NCBI GenBank assembly: GCA_021736475.1
Contig: JAIPFV010000018.1
Coordinates: forward strand, 1-37,425
From: Spirochaetia bacterium
GTDB taxonomy: Bacteria > Spirochaetota > Spirochaetia > DSM-16054 > Sediminispirochaetaceae
DNA: 37,425 nt
Direction of reading: 5' to 3'
This document shows positions 1 through 6,831 of the stretch, one piece after another. The notes under the pieces are model-generated. The model did not search any database. It was not told the origin of the DNA and saw only the letters and a program-made list of their open reading frames with translations. Position 1 is the first letter of the stretch; each line of letters opens with the position of its first letter. The position numbers and the translations under genes are program-made.

Positions 1-118
1 GGACCGCACTACCGACGGCGAAAAAATGAGATTGCACTCCAATTCCCATCTCTCCGGTTTGCTGATCAATGGCGACAATAGAATAGGTGGCGGCTAAATT
101 ATTATATACACCCTGCAT
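1..118 (-). CDS. DUF1028 family protein, N-terminal fragment
   Basis: The gene runs off the left edge of the window; only the first 39 codons are present. An ATG at 116-118 follows AGGAG with a 6-base gap. The visible residues include the stretch TYSIVAIDQQTGEMGIGVQS, which resembles the opening beta-hairpin of DUF1028 (COG3342) proteins. Those proteins have an Ntn-hydrolase-like fold and no firmly assigned reaction. An extended -10 box and an inverted repeat lie just upstream. The family call rests on N-terminal similarity alone, so the rest of the gene should be read before relying on it. Confidence 0.72.
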   Translation of the reverse strand, partial: MQGVYNNLAATYSIVAIDQQTGEMGIGVQSHFFAVGSAV

Positions 119-137
119 GGCGGTTCTCCTTATCCAC

Positions 138-178
138 ATTGTAGCAGAAAAAACTTGGTTTTTGAAACGCCAAGTTTT
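138..178 (-). promoter_or_regulatory. Extended -10 promoter with inverted-repeat operator
   Basis: On the minus strand TGCTACAAT (TGn plus TACAAT, -10 at 138-143) lies 19 bases before the DUF1028 start. I see no good -35 at the standard distance. A 9-bp perfect inverted repeat, AAAACTTGG (150-158) and CCAAGTTTT (170-178) with an 11-base gap, is centred where a -35 would sit, as expected for an operator. A direct repeat GATTCAAA (181-188 and 194-201) follows on the side of the divergent gene. Regulator binding is an inference. Confidence 0.45.
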
Positions 179-245
179 CTGATTCAAAACTGTGATTCAA
201 ATAAGATTAGTTGACGGCCGTCTTTCGGCTTCTTATGCTTGGAGT

Positions 246-1136
246 ATGGAAATAAATGTTGAGTGTGTGGTTGACAGTAAATCAAGTCTTGGGGAAGGGC
301 CGGTGTGGAGTAGTACCAGGCAGTGCCTTTACTGGGTGGATATCGATGCGGGGCTGATCCACTCCTATTCTCCCGCAACAGATGCGAGGCGGACATGGGA
401 TGTAGGAATGAAGGTGGGGGCTGTGGTTCCACGCTCCGAGGCAGCCGGTGGTGGTCTTCTGCTGGCTACGGAGAAGGGGTTTGTCGGTTTTGAGGAAGAG
501 AGTGAGCAGCTGGAGTATATTGTAGATCCGGAGGAAGGTAATCCGGATACTCGATTTAACGATGGAAAATGTGATCCTGCCGGGCGTTTCTGGGCCGGCA
601 CCATGTCCTATTCGCGAACACGTGGTGCGGCTAACCTTTGGTGTTTAGAAGTTGATTACAGCGTGGCAAAGCGGGTAACCGGCGTCACGGTGTCCAACGG
701 TATCACCTGGAGCCTGGATGAGAAAACGATGTATTACATCGATTCCAACGAGTTCGCGGTGGTGGCTTTTGAATACAACCGGGAAAGCGGGGCTATCTCT
801 ACACCTCAACCGGTGGTATTAGTACCCCAGGAGCTGGGAAAACCGGACGGTATGTGCATTGATGCCGAGGGTAAATTGTGGACCGCCCTGTTTCGTGGCG
901 GGGCAGTTGCTCGTTGGGATCCCTCTGATGGAAGTTTAATTGAGCTTATTAAAATTCCAGCGGTGCATGTAACCGCCTGTGCTTTTGGTGGACAAGACCT
1001 CCAAACCCTGTATGTTACTACTGCCCGGGAGCCGGCTGACAAGCAGCAACTGGCTGAGTACCCGCAGGCAGGGGGATTGTTTGCGCTGGAGTTGGGGGTG
1101 AAAGGAGCTCCTTTCTTTGAATTTGGGAGAGGGTGA
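246..1136 (+). CDS. SMP-30/gluconolactonase/LRE (regucalcin-like) family protein
   Basis: Predicted 296-aa six-bladed beta-propeller, a metal-dependent lactonase or esterase family that often hydrolyses sugar lactones in the cytoplasm. The expected landmarks appear in order: LGEGPVW near residue 15 (metal-binding Glu), RFNDGKCDPAGRFWAGTM around 115-135, SNGITWS around 165 (metal-binding Asn) and KPDGMCID around 215 (metal-binding Asp). The reading frame is open back to a GTG at 192. I prefer the ATG at 246 because family members start here, although its GGAG lies only one base from the ATG, so translation may be inefficient or the start may differ. The gene is divergent from the DUF1028 gene. 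The substrate cannot be told from sequence. Confidence 0.85.
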   Translation: MEINVECVVDSKSSLGEGPVWSSTRQCLYWVDIDAGLIHSYSPATDARRTWDVGMKVGAVVPRSEAAGGGLLLATEKGFVGFEEESEQLEYIVDPEEGNPDTRFNDGKCDPAGRFWAGTMSYSRTRGAANLWCLEVDYSVAKRVTGVTVSNGITWSLDEKTMYYIDSNEFAVVAFEYNRESGAISTPQPVVLVPQELGKPDGMCIDAEGKLWTALFRGGAVARWDPSDGSLIELIKIPAVHVTACAFGGQDLQTLYVTTAREPADKQQLAEYPQAGGLFALELGVKGAPFFEFGRG

Positions 1137-1139
1137 ACA

Positions 1140-1176
1140 GAAAAAAAGGGCCGCTCCAAAAGCATAGGAGGCGGCC
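1140..1176 (-). terminator. Rho-independent terminator of the small membrane protein gene
   Basis: On the minus strand a GC-rich stem pairs GGCCGC-CTCC with GGAG-CGGCC (one bulge; 1149-1176) and is followed by CTTTTTTT (1141-1148). It lies 44 bases after the stop codon of the small membrane protein gene. The plus-strand side lacks a T run, so it does not obviously terminate the SMP-30-like gene. Confidence 0.75.
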
Positions 1177-1219
1177 AAGTATAGTAACAAAAGAGGAGTT
1201 GTCTTATTGTGCCAGTTTC

Positions 1220-1429
1220 CTAAGCTGCCGATTTTTCCGGAAAATCGGGAGTATTAGTGGTTCCCTCCATATTTAGGGCTTCCTGTCGTTTAGCTGCCAA
1301 AAATATCCAGGTGATACCTACTATAACAGTAAGAATTCCGGCCGGCATAAGCGCCGGGGCTGTTGTTATGCTGCCGCTTGAAATCAGTAAGGCTATCCCT
1401 ACGCCAGTTAAAGTAAATCCGTATTTCAT
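1220..1429 (-). CDS. Small two-helix inner-membrane protein, function unknown
   Basis: The 69-aa product has two hydrophobic segments (about residues 5-22 and 27-45) joined by a short Ser/Thr/Pro turn, then a charged tail beginning AAKRQEA. I do not recognise a family. That it is a real gene is supported by a strong ribosome binding site (GGAGG, 7 bases before the ATG), a promoter with TTGATT and TATATT spaced 16 bases apart upstream, and its own terminator downstream. It is transcribed alone. It may be a membrane-complex accessory peptide, but nothing in the sequence names a partner. Confidence 0.7.
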   Translation of the reverse strand: MKYGFTLTGVGIALLISSGSITTAPALMPAGILTVIVGITWIFLAAKRQEALNMEGTTNTPDFPEKSAA

Positions 1430-1458
1430 TCTATTGCCTCCACGATTATGATGTCTTT

Positions 1459-1486
1459 AATATATCAAGATAGAATTTAAAATCAA
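1459..1486 (-). promoter_or_regulatory. Sigma70-type promoter for the small membrane protein gene
   Basis: Minus-strand TTGATT (plus 1481-1486) and TATATT (plus 1459-1464) are separated by 16 bases. The -10 lies about 30 bases before the start codon and leads into the gene's GGAGG site. Confidence 0.6.
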
Positions 1487-1744
1487 GTGTTTTGGAGAAA
1501 AAACTTGACCAAAACTTAGTAAAACAGCAAAAATAACAAATATAATACTGAAAACCTAAAAATTCAGTAAGATTTATTTGCTAAAAATAATTTTATAGGT
1601 GATAGTGATGAATAAAGTTCTGGTTTTCTTATAAAATGAAGAATACAAGTTTAATGTGATAATAAACATATAAATTGACTAATATAGCAAAAAAATGTAT
1701 ATATTAGCTATCAATTAGTTGATTCAGTTGGAGGTAATAATAGT
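1487..1744. other. AT-rich intergenic region
   Basis: This stretch is visibly richer in A and T than the flanking genes. I see no ORF with a ribosome binding site, no tRNA and no strong hairpin. Its right end holds the promoter of the disulfide oxidoreductase gene and a short ATCAA-TTAG-TTGAT repeat (1710-1723) near the predicted transcription start. Confidence 0.6.
1675..1703 (+). promoter_or_regulatory. Sigma70-type promoter for the disulfide oxidoreductase gene
   Basis: TTGACT (1675-1680) and TATATA (1698-1703) are separated by 17 bases, about 40 bases upstream of the ATG. A GGAGG ribosome binding site (1730-1734) follows. Confidence 0.65.
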
Positions 1745-3142
1745 ATGTATGACATTATAGTAATTGGAATGGGACCGGCCGGTATGGCGGTATCAGCGAT
1801 GGCTGTTAAGCTCGGGTTGAGCGTTTTGGGGATAGAAAAAAACAAAATTGGCGGAGAGTGTTTGAATTGTGGATGCATCCCTAGCAAAGCACTGTTGAAA
1901 GCCGGTGAGATGCGCAAGGTTATGGAAAACCTTGAACAGTATGGAATGCATGCGGCCGAGAAACCGGAAGTAGATGACCCTCTGAGGATTGTCCGTGAAA
2001 AGGTGGACCTTATTAACGGGCCTAAGACGATGAAAACCTTCGATAAGGTCGAACTGGTGCTTGGTCAGGGGGATGCTGAGTTTGTGGATACCCATACAGT
2101 ACGGGTAGGGGGAACCGAGTATCGGGGTAAGAAGATTTTTATTGCCACCGGGACCGAGCCGATGATTCCCCCCATTGAAGGGCTTGATCAAGTCGAGAAA
2201 CTGACAAATGTGAATCTCTTCGAGCAGAAGGAGATTCCCGAAAGCCTAATGATAATCGGTGGTGGGGCGATTGGTTCGGAAATGGCCCAAGCCTTTTCAC
2301 GGCTCGGTTCCAAGGTTATCGTTGCCCACATGGACCCGCACCTGATTCCTGCCGGTGATAAGCAGGCCGGGGATGTGCTGCAGAAGATGTTCGAAGAAGA
2401 GAATATCGAAGTGTATAATCAGACCGCCATTTCCAAGGTGGAACAGGTAGATGGCCAGATAGCAACTCATACCGATAAGGGTGTGTTTAAGACAAGCCGT
2501 ATTCTGGTTGCGGCCGGGCGAAAACCGGTTTTCGATGGTCTTAAGCTTGAGAATGCTGGAGTGAAGTTTACGAAGAGGGGTATTACTGTGAATCAGAGGC
2601 TTCAGACAAACCGTCGGAACATCTATGCTGTCGGTGACTGTAACGGCATCTCTCTTTTCTCCCATGCTGCAATGCATCAGGGAATGCTGGCGCTGATGAA
2701 TGCTCTGAATCCGACCCCCTTTAAGAAGTTTAAGAATAGTGACTTTATCGTTCCCTGGTCGGTTTTTACCAAGCCGGAAATTGCCGAGGTAGGTATGTCT
2801 GAGGAGCAGGCCCGTGCGGCGGGTATCAAGTTTAAGGTAATACAGTCGGACTATGCCGATTATGGCCGTACAATTGCCGATGGTCAGCCGGAAGGATTTG
2901 TAAAGGTTATAACGAACGAGAAAGGGAAGATCTTCGGGGCGACGGTTGTGGGCGAGTCTGCCAGTGAGCTGATCCATGAATGGACCATGGCGATGCAGTA
3001 TAAGCACTCCCTGTTCGACATTATGATGATGCAGCACTCCTTTCCAACCATCTCGCTTATGAATAAGCGGGCAGCCGAAAACTGGATGATGGAAATGGCG
3101 GAGAAGCCTTGGCTGCAAAAGTTAGCTAAAATGTTCGTATAA
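1745..3142 (+). CDS. FAD-dependent pyridine nucleotide-disulfide oxidoreductase (LPD/MerA-like)
   Basis: The 465-aa protein has the class I flavin disulfide reductase layout: an FAD-binding GMGPAG at residues 8-13, the redox pair in ECLNCGCIPSK (Cys39 and Cys44), an NAD(P)-binding GGGAIGSE near 170, a second FAD motif AVGDCNG near 295, and a C-terminal dimerisation domain. Family members pass electrons from NAD(P)H through FAD to a disulfide or other acceptor. Two oddities: an extra Cys42 lies between the redox cysteines, and the C-terminal motif reads HSFPTISL (431-438), where dihydrolipoamide dehydrogenase has HxHPTxxE. Phe433 and Leu438 thus replace the catalytic His and Glu, so ordinary lipoamide dehydrogenase activity is unlikely. 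A rhodanese gene faces it 20 bp away, which hints at sulfur or thiol chemistry. The substrate is unknown. Confidence 0.85.
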   Translation: MYDIIVIGMGPAGMAVSAMAVKLGLSVLGIEKNKIGGECLNCGCIPSKALLKAGEMRKVMENLEQYGMHAAEKPEVDDPLRIVREKVDLINGPKTMKTFDKVELVLGQGDAEFVDTHTVRVGGTEYRGKKIFIATGTEPMIPPIEGLDQVEKLTNVNLFEQKEIPESLMIIGGGAIGSEMAQAFSRLGSKVIVAHMDPHLIPAGDKQAGDVLQKMFEEENIEVYNQTAISKVEQVDGQIATHTDKGVFKTSRILVAAGRKPVFDGLKLENAGVKFTKRGITVNQRLQTNRRNIYAVGDCNGISLFSHAAMHQGMLALMNALNPTPFKKFKNSDFIVPWSVFTKPEIAEVGMSEEQARAAGIKFKVIQSDYADYGRTIADGQPEGFVKVITNEKGKIFGATVVGESASELIHEWTMAMQYKHSLFDIMMMQHSFPTISLMNKRAAENWMMEMAEKPWLQKLAKMFV

Positions 3143-3172
3143 AAAAAGGGAGCTATCGATGCTTAGACATCG
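3135..3172 (-). terminator. Probable terminator overlapping the rhodanese stop codon
   Basis: On the minus strand CGATG-TCTAAG-CATCG, with outer GGG/CCC able to extend it imperfectly, is followed by CTTTTTTTAT. The stem includes the last codons of the rhodanese gene. Stem strength is modest. Confidence 0.45.
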
Positions 3173-3495
3173 TTACCCTCGACCGGATAGCCAGCCTCCA
3201 TCCAGTCCTTTTTGCCGCCTTCATAGTCATACACATTGCTAAACCCGAAGGTTTCTAATTTTTCAGCGGCGGCGGGACTGGCCTTACATTCTTTATCAGC
3301 GCAGTAAACTATAATCTGATCATCCTTTTGAAAGCGTTCCGTAGCTTCCTTTGCAATTTTGTTGAGGGGAATATTTATGGCCCCCTTGATGTGGGCCTGA
3401 TCAAAGGGTTTTGGCATTAACACTTCAATTAACTTTATATCTTCACCGTTGTCTAACTTTTGTTTTAGGGTCTCCCTGTCAATCTTCTGTGACAT
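3163..3495 (-). CDS. Single-domain rhodanese-like protein
   Basis: The 110-aa protein is a stand-alone rhodanese homology domain with no signal peptide. It has the N-terminal strand IKLIEVLMPKPFDQAHIKGA, then IIVYCADKECKAS (60-73) with the likely persulfide-forming Cys65 at the start of the active loop, and the closing motif YEGGKKDWMEAGYPV. The loop is slightly longer than in GlpE-type proteins and carries a second cysteine, Cys70. Such proteins carry sulfane sulfur from thiosulfate or a persulfide to an acceptor. The start is set by AAGGAG 8 bases before the ATG. It converges on the flavin disulfide oxidoreductase, a plausible functional partner. Confidence 0.85.
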   Translation of the reverse strand: MSQKIDRETLKQKLDNGEDIKLIEVLMPKPFDQAHIKGAINIPLNKIAKEATERFQKDDQIIVYCADKECKASPAAAEKLETFGFSNVYDYEGGKKDWMEAGYPVEGNDV

Positions 3496-3573
3496 AAACC
3501 TCTCCTTCTTGTTTTATATCTATAACGTATAAAGCAAGCGTAAAAAAGTCAAAAATCACAGCCTCGTCAAAAC

Positions 3574-5064
3574 CTAAGGGCTGGGGGCAAAGGGCAGGAC
3601 TGTTCGCAGATCATTATCGGTGAGGCGCAAACCGATGCCGAAAAAGTAGTCGCGCCCGCCGCTGCTCAGGGCGTTGTCCACACCGCCGGTGAGGTAGAGC
3701 CAGTTAAGCGGATTGTTCGCTTCGGGATCAAACATTGGATAGATAGTCCCGTAGCCGCGCAAGTAGGGGGCCTCTTCCTGGCCGAATTCAAACATTTCGG
3801 TGGAGAGTGAGAGTTGTTTGGCCGGTTGATACTTTATACCAAAGCCGGCACTGCTTTCGATGATGCCCCCTCGCAGGGTGAGTGGGCCGAAGCTCCGGGC
3901 CATCTGCGCCGAAAGCTTCAATTCGTCGGTGCGTTCGGTCTCTGTGGTGGTAGTGTCACTGTCGATTGATCCGTTAGTGTTATCTACAACAATAGTGCGG
4001 GTTTCGGTGGTTCGGCTCAACTGGTCGGGAGTGTTCACCACCCCGAAGCTGTAGTACTTTGGTTTGCCCTGGGGCATCAGGCGCACCTCTGCATGGGTTT
4101 TGGCGGTATTCTGCAGGGTAAGGTACTCGGTCTTTACGCCCACTTGTACGTTCAGCCCCATGGCGGAGTTTACGAACTCATCTACGTTTTTGGCAACCCT
4201 GTCTACCGTGGTGTAAATTGAATCATCATGTATGAGCCTTCCGAGGTTGCCCTCTCCCCGTTCTATTTTTTCGGTTGTGTTTTTCAGATGAGTCAGAGTT
4301 GCATTTAGCTGATCCACACTTTCGCTGATAGTACTAATTGAGTTGTTAATATCTTTATCCCGGTTCTCTAAAAGAATGTCCAGGCGTTCTGCAATTGAGG
4401 CGGTATGGGCTAATATGTTTGACAGCTGCTGCACGTCCTGGTTGCTGGAAGTATCCAGCCTCTCGGTTATGCGAACTACATTCTCCATGGATTGCGAGAG
4501 CAGTACCAAGTTTCTCTCTACCAAACGGTTGGTAGTGTCGACAGTATCCCGGGCTAAACTAAGCATCTCGTTTATGGTTTGATAGCCTCCTTCTCCCATG
4601 AAACTGTTCAACTCTTCCATAAACACACCCATCTCTTCTCCCACTTGTTCGGCAACCTCGAAGGTACGGTCCATGGCGGTGGTACTGACGACGTTATATA
4701 TCACCCCGCCGGACTCGATTCTGGGCTTTTGCGGGGTTCCCTGCTGAAGGGTTACTACCGCATTGCCTAACATGGACTGCATAGTTTTCTTTACTACCGC
4801 ATCCTGGTACACCGGTACCTCCGATGAAACTTCCATAAGCAGTTCCGCCTTCCCCTGCACCAGGTCAACCTCCCGCACTCGTCCGACCGCAACCCCGGAG
4901 ACCAATACCCGGGTGCCCGGCATTAAGCCGGAGGCATTTTCGATCATCGCTCGTACCTGATAGGTGTCTGGAGCGTCAATCGTATCGGCGGTCTGCATAA
5001 TATAGGCAACACTACCGGCACCAGTAATCAATACAAATAGGCCTATTTTTACCAAACGTGTCAT
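3574..5064 (-). CDS. mlaD: MlaD-like MCE protein with C-terminal beta-rich domain
   Basis: The 496-aa protein is the substrate-binding MCE subunit of a Mla-type lipid transporter. An N-terminal helix (about 5-23) anchors it in the inner membrane. The MCE domain (about 35-120) carries GLMPGTRVLVSGVAVGRV and the LGNAVVTLQQG strand. A long helical and coiled-coil stretch (about 130-290) follows, as expected for a periplasmic needle. The last 190 residues are beta-rich, with alternating strands such as LTLRGGIIESSAGFGIKY and DYFFGIGLRLTDNDLR that look like outer-membrane barrel or sheet hairpins. I recall similar tails on long MlaD proteins of Deltaproteobacteria. It is the last gene of the operon and overlaps the ATPase gene by 4 bases. 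No MlaA, MlaB or MlaC gene is nearby. Confidence 0.88.
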   Translation of the reverse strand: MTRLVKIGLFVLITGAGSVAYIMQTADTIDAPDTYQVRAMIENASGLMPGTRVLVSGVAVGRVREVDLVQGKAELLMEVSSEVPVYQDAVVKKTMQSMLGNAVVTLQQGTPQKPRIESGGVIYNVVSTTAMDRTFEVAEQVGEEMGVFMEELNSFMGEGGYQTINEMLSLARDTVDTTNRLVERNLVLLSQSMENVVRITERLDTSSNQDVQQLSNILAHTASIAERLDILLENRDKDINNSISTISESVDQLNATLTHLKNTTEKIERGEGNLGRLIHDDSIYTTVDRVAKNVDEFVNSAMGLNVQVGVKTEYLTLQNTAKTHAEVRLMPQGKPKYYSFGVVNTPDQLSRTTETRTIVVDNTNGSIDSDTTTTETERTDELKLSAQMARSFGPLTLRGGIIESSAGFGIKYQPAKQLSLSTEMFEFGQEEAPYLRGYGTIYPMFDPEANNPLNWLYLTGGVDNALSSGGRDYFFGIGLRLTDNDLRTVLPFAPSP

Positions 5065-5858
5065 AGCATCTCCATATCATCCATGGTTTTATGAGCTGCA
5101 GTGAAGGCGTTCTCAAGGAACTTCTGCAAAACCGGATGGCCAACATTCGCAACATCTTCGGGAGTACCCGCAACCTGGATACTACCTTCATCTAAAAATG
5201 CGATCTTATCGGCTAACTGAAAGCTGCCTACAATATCGTGGGTAATAATAATACAAGTCATTCCAAGCTCCCGATTTACCCTCTGGATTAGATTATTTAT
5301 ACTTTCTTCTAGAACCGGGTCGAGGCCGGTAGTAGGTTCATCGAACAGCAAAACCTCCGGCTCGCCGGCCAGAGACCGGGCTAAAGCCACCCTTTTGCGC
5401 ATACCGCCGGAGAGTTCTTCCGGAAGTTTTTTCTCTATTCCGGGCAGTTGTACCCAGTCCAGTTTCTCTTTCACAATCCGTCGAATGGCTTCACGGTCCC
5501 GCATATGCAGTACTTCTACTAGGGGAAATGCAATATTTTCTTCCACCGTCATGGAATCGAACAGGGCGGAGTCCTGAAAAAGGTAGCCCAGCTGCAGCCG
5601 GTACTTCCGCCGCTGTTTCTCGGGCAGAGGAACAATATCGGTTCCGTTAATTTTTATTTTCCCGTTATCAGGTTCTAATATCCCTATGATATTTTTCATA
5701 AGCACGCTTTTTCCCGACCCGCTTTTACCTAATATGGCGGTGATACGTTTGTGTGGGAATGTAAGGCTCACTTCATCAAGCACCGCCAAAGATCCGAAAT
5801 TTTTTGAGAGCCCTTCAACCTCTATTACTGGATCATTGATGTGCTCACTTTCCGGCAT
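5061..5858 (-). CDS. mlaF: MlaF-like ABC transporter ATPase
   Basis: The 265-aa cytoplasmic ATPase powers lipid movement through MlaE. It shows a complete nucleotide-binding domain: Walker A GKSGSGKS (44-51), the Q-loop region YLFQDSALFDSMTVEENIAF, the signature LSGGMRKRVALARSL, Walker B VLLFDEPTTGLDP and the H-loop IIITHDI. Length fits MlaF. The stop codon overlaps the mlaD start by 4 bases and the start overlaps the mlaE stop by one, so the three are translationally coupled. MlaF normally binds the STAS protein MlaB; none is encoded in this operon. Confidence 0.93.
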   Translation of the reverse strand: MPESEHINDPVIEVEGLSKNFGSLAVLDEVSLTFPHKRITAILGKSGSGKSVLMKNIIGILEPDNGKIKINGTDIVPLPEKQRRKYRLQLGYLFQDSALFDSMTVEENIAFPLVEVLHMRDREAIRRIVKEKLDWVQLPGIEKKLPEELSGGMRKRVALARSLAGEPEVLLFDEPTTGLDPVLEESINNLIQRVNRELGMTCIIITHDIVGSFQLADKIAFLDEGSIQVAGTPEDVANVGHPVLQKFLENAFTAAHKTMDDMEML

Positions 5859-6640
5859 TAGAATTGACTCCCAAACATAACCTTCAGTAGAATATCAGTC
5901 ATTATAAAATCGGCTACTAGAATGGTGACGGAGGCAGCCACTACCGATCTGGTGGTTGCGTCACCGACTGCTTTTGAACCACCCTGCACATAATAACCGT
6001 AAAAACAGGAGATAAGCCCGACTATTAAACCCAGCACTACGGATTTAATAAGGCCTGAGTACACATCCTTTGGGTTTACCATACGGTAGAGTTCGAACAG
6101 AAACGAAGCTTTATCTACCGATTTGTACCAGACGGATACTACATAGCTGCCGGCGATGCCTATGACATTGGCCATGGCGGTAAGCAATGGAAAAACAATA
6201 ACCGCCGCCCATACCCTTGGTACTACCAGATATTGAATGGGGTGGACCGACATGGTTTCCATTGCATCAATTTGTTCGCTGATCCGCATAGTTCCGATTT
6301 CTGCTGTAATTGCCGAGCCGTTTTTGGCTATCAACATCAACGCTGTCATTATCGGTGCCAACTCGCGGGCCATAGTTATGCCGACTGCAGAGCCAGCTAA
6401 GGGTTCGGCGCGGAACATACCCAGTACATTCACCAGTTGCAGCGATATAATCATACCAATGGCGAAACTGGACAAGACGATAATGGGTATTGAGGCTACC
6501 CCCATCTTTTCAACATGGGCAGTGAGGATTCGAAACCGGTTAGGCCGTTTGAAAGTCCACTTAAATACTTCAAGAGTAAAAACAACAAAGAGACCCAGCC
6601 GTTCAAGGGCGTACAGGAGCTTGGATGGGGATTTAAACAT
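5858..6640 (-). CDS. mlaE: MlaE-like lipid ABC transporter permease
   Basis: The 260-aa inner-membrane permease is of the MlaE/TrnI family. It has an N-terminal interface helix, then multiple membrane segments including the family-typical VEKMGVASIPIIVLSSFAIGMI-like region (about 45-70), the AVGITMARELAPIMTALMLI stretch and the EIGTMRISEQIDAMETM coupling loop. It is the first gene of mlaEFD. The upstream leader is about 65 bases long, with only a weak ribosome binding site (AAGAAG). The operon should move phospholipids between inner and outer membranes; direction cannot be read from sequence. Confidence 0.92.
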   Translation of the reverse strand: MFKSPSKLLYALERLGLFVVFTLEVFKWTFKRPNRFRILTAHVEKMGVASIPIIVLSSFAIGMIISLQLVNVLGMFRAEPLAGSAVGITMARELAPIMTALMLIAKNGSAITAEIGTMRISEQIDAMETMSVHPIQYLVVPRVWAAVIVFPLLTAMANVIGIAGSYVVSVWYKSVDKASFLFELYRMVNPKDVYSGLIKSVVLGLIVGLISCFYGYYVQGGSKAVGDATTRSVVAASVTILVADFIMTDILLKVMFGSQF

Positions 6641-6711
6641 TTACTTTTCGCTTCTTATTAGTGCTCATCTATCTACACTGATTACACATATTACAAAAGT
6701 TGTATAGCTGA

Positions 6712-6740
6712 ATTCTATTTTTTTATGGGTAAAAAGTCAA
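6712..6740 (-). promoter_or_regulatory. Sigma70-type promoter for mlaEFD
   Basis: Minus-strand TTGACT (plus 6735-6740) and TAGAAT (plus 6712-6717) are separated by exactly 17 bases. It lies between the nifJ terminator and mlaE and is the only good promoter in this gap. Confidence 0.7.
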
Positions 6741-6765
6741 TCTAAACTCAAAATTGCCCGTACTT

Positions 6766-6795
6766 AATAAAAAGCCGCCCCTGAAAAGGGGCGGC
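6766..6795 (-). terminator. Strong rho-independent terminator of nifJ
   Basis: A perfect 8-bp stem, GCCGCCCC (6774-6781) and GGGGCGGC (6788-6795), has a 6-base loop and is followed on the minus strand by TTTTTATT. It lies 37 bases after the nifJ stop codon. Confidence 0.9.
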
Positions 6796-6831
6796 TGTAA
6801 TGGTTCTATAGAAATTCTTACAAAGCTTCGA

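Noticed and set aside
2297-3118. 273-codon open frame on the minus strand inside the disulfide oxidoreductase gene
   Set aside because: The plus-strand frame carries all flavoenzyme motifs; the minus frame is a codon-bias shadow with low-complexity His/Leu/Arg content.
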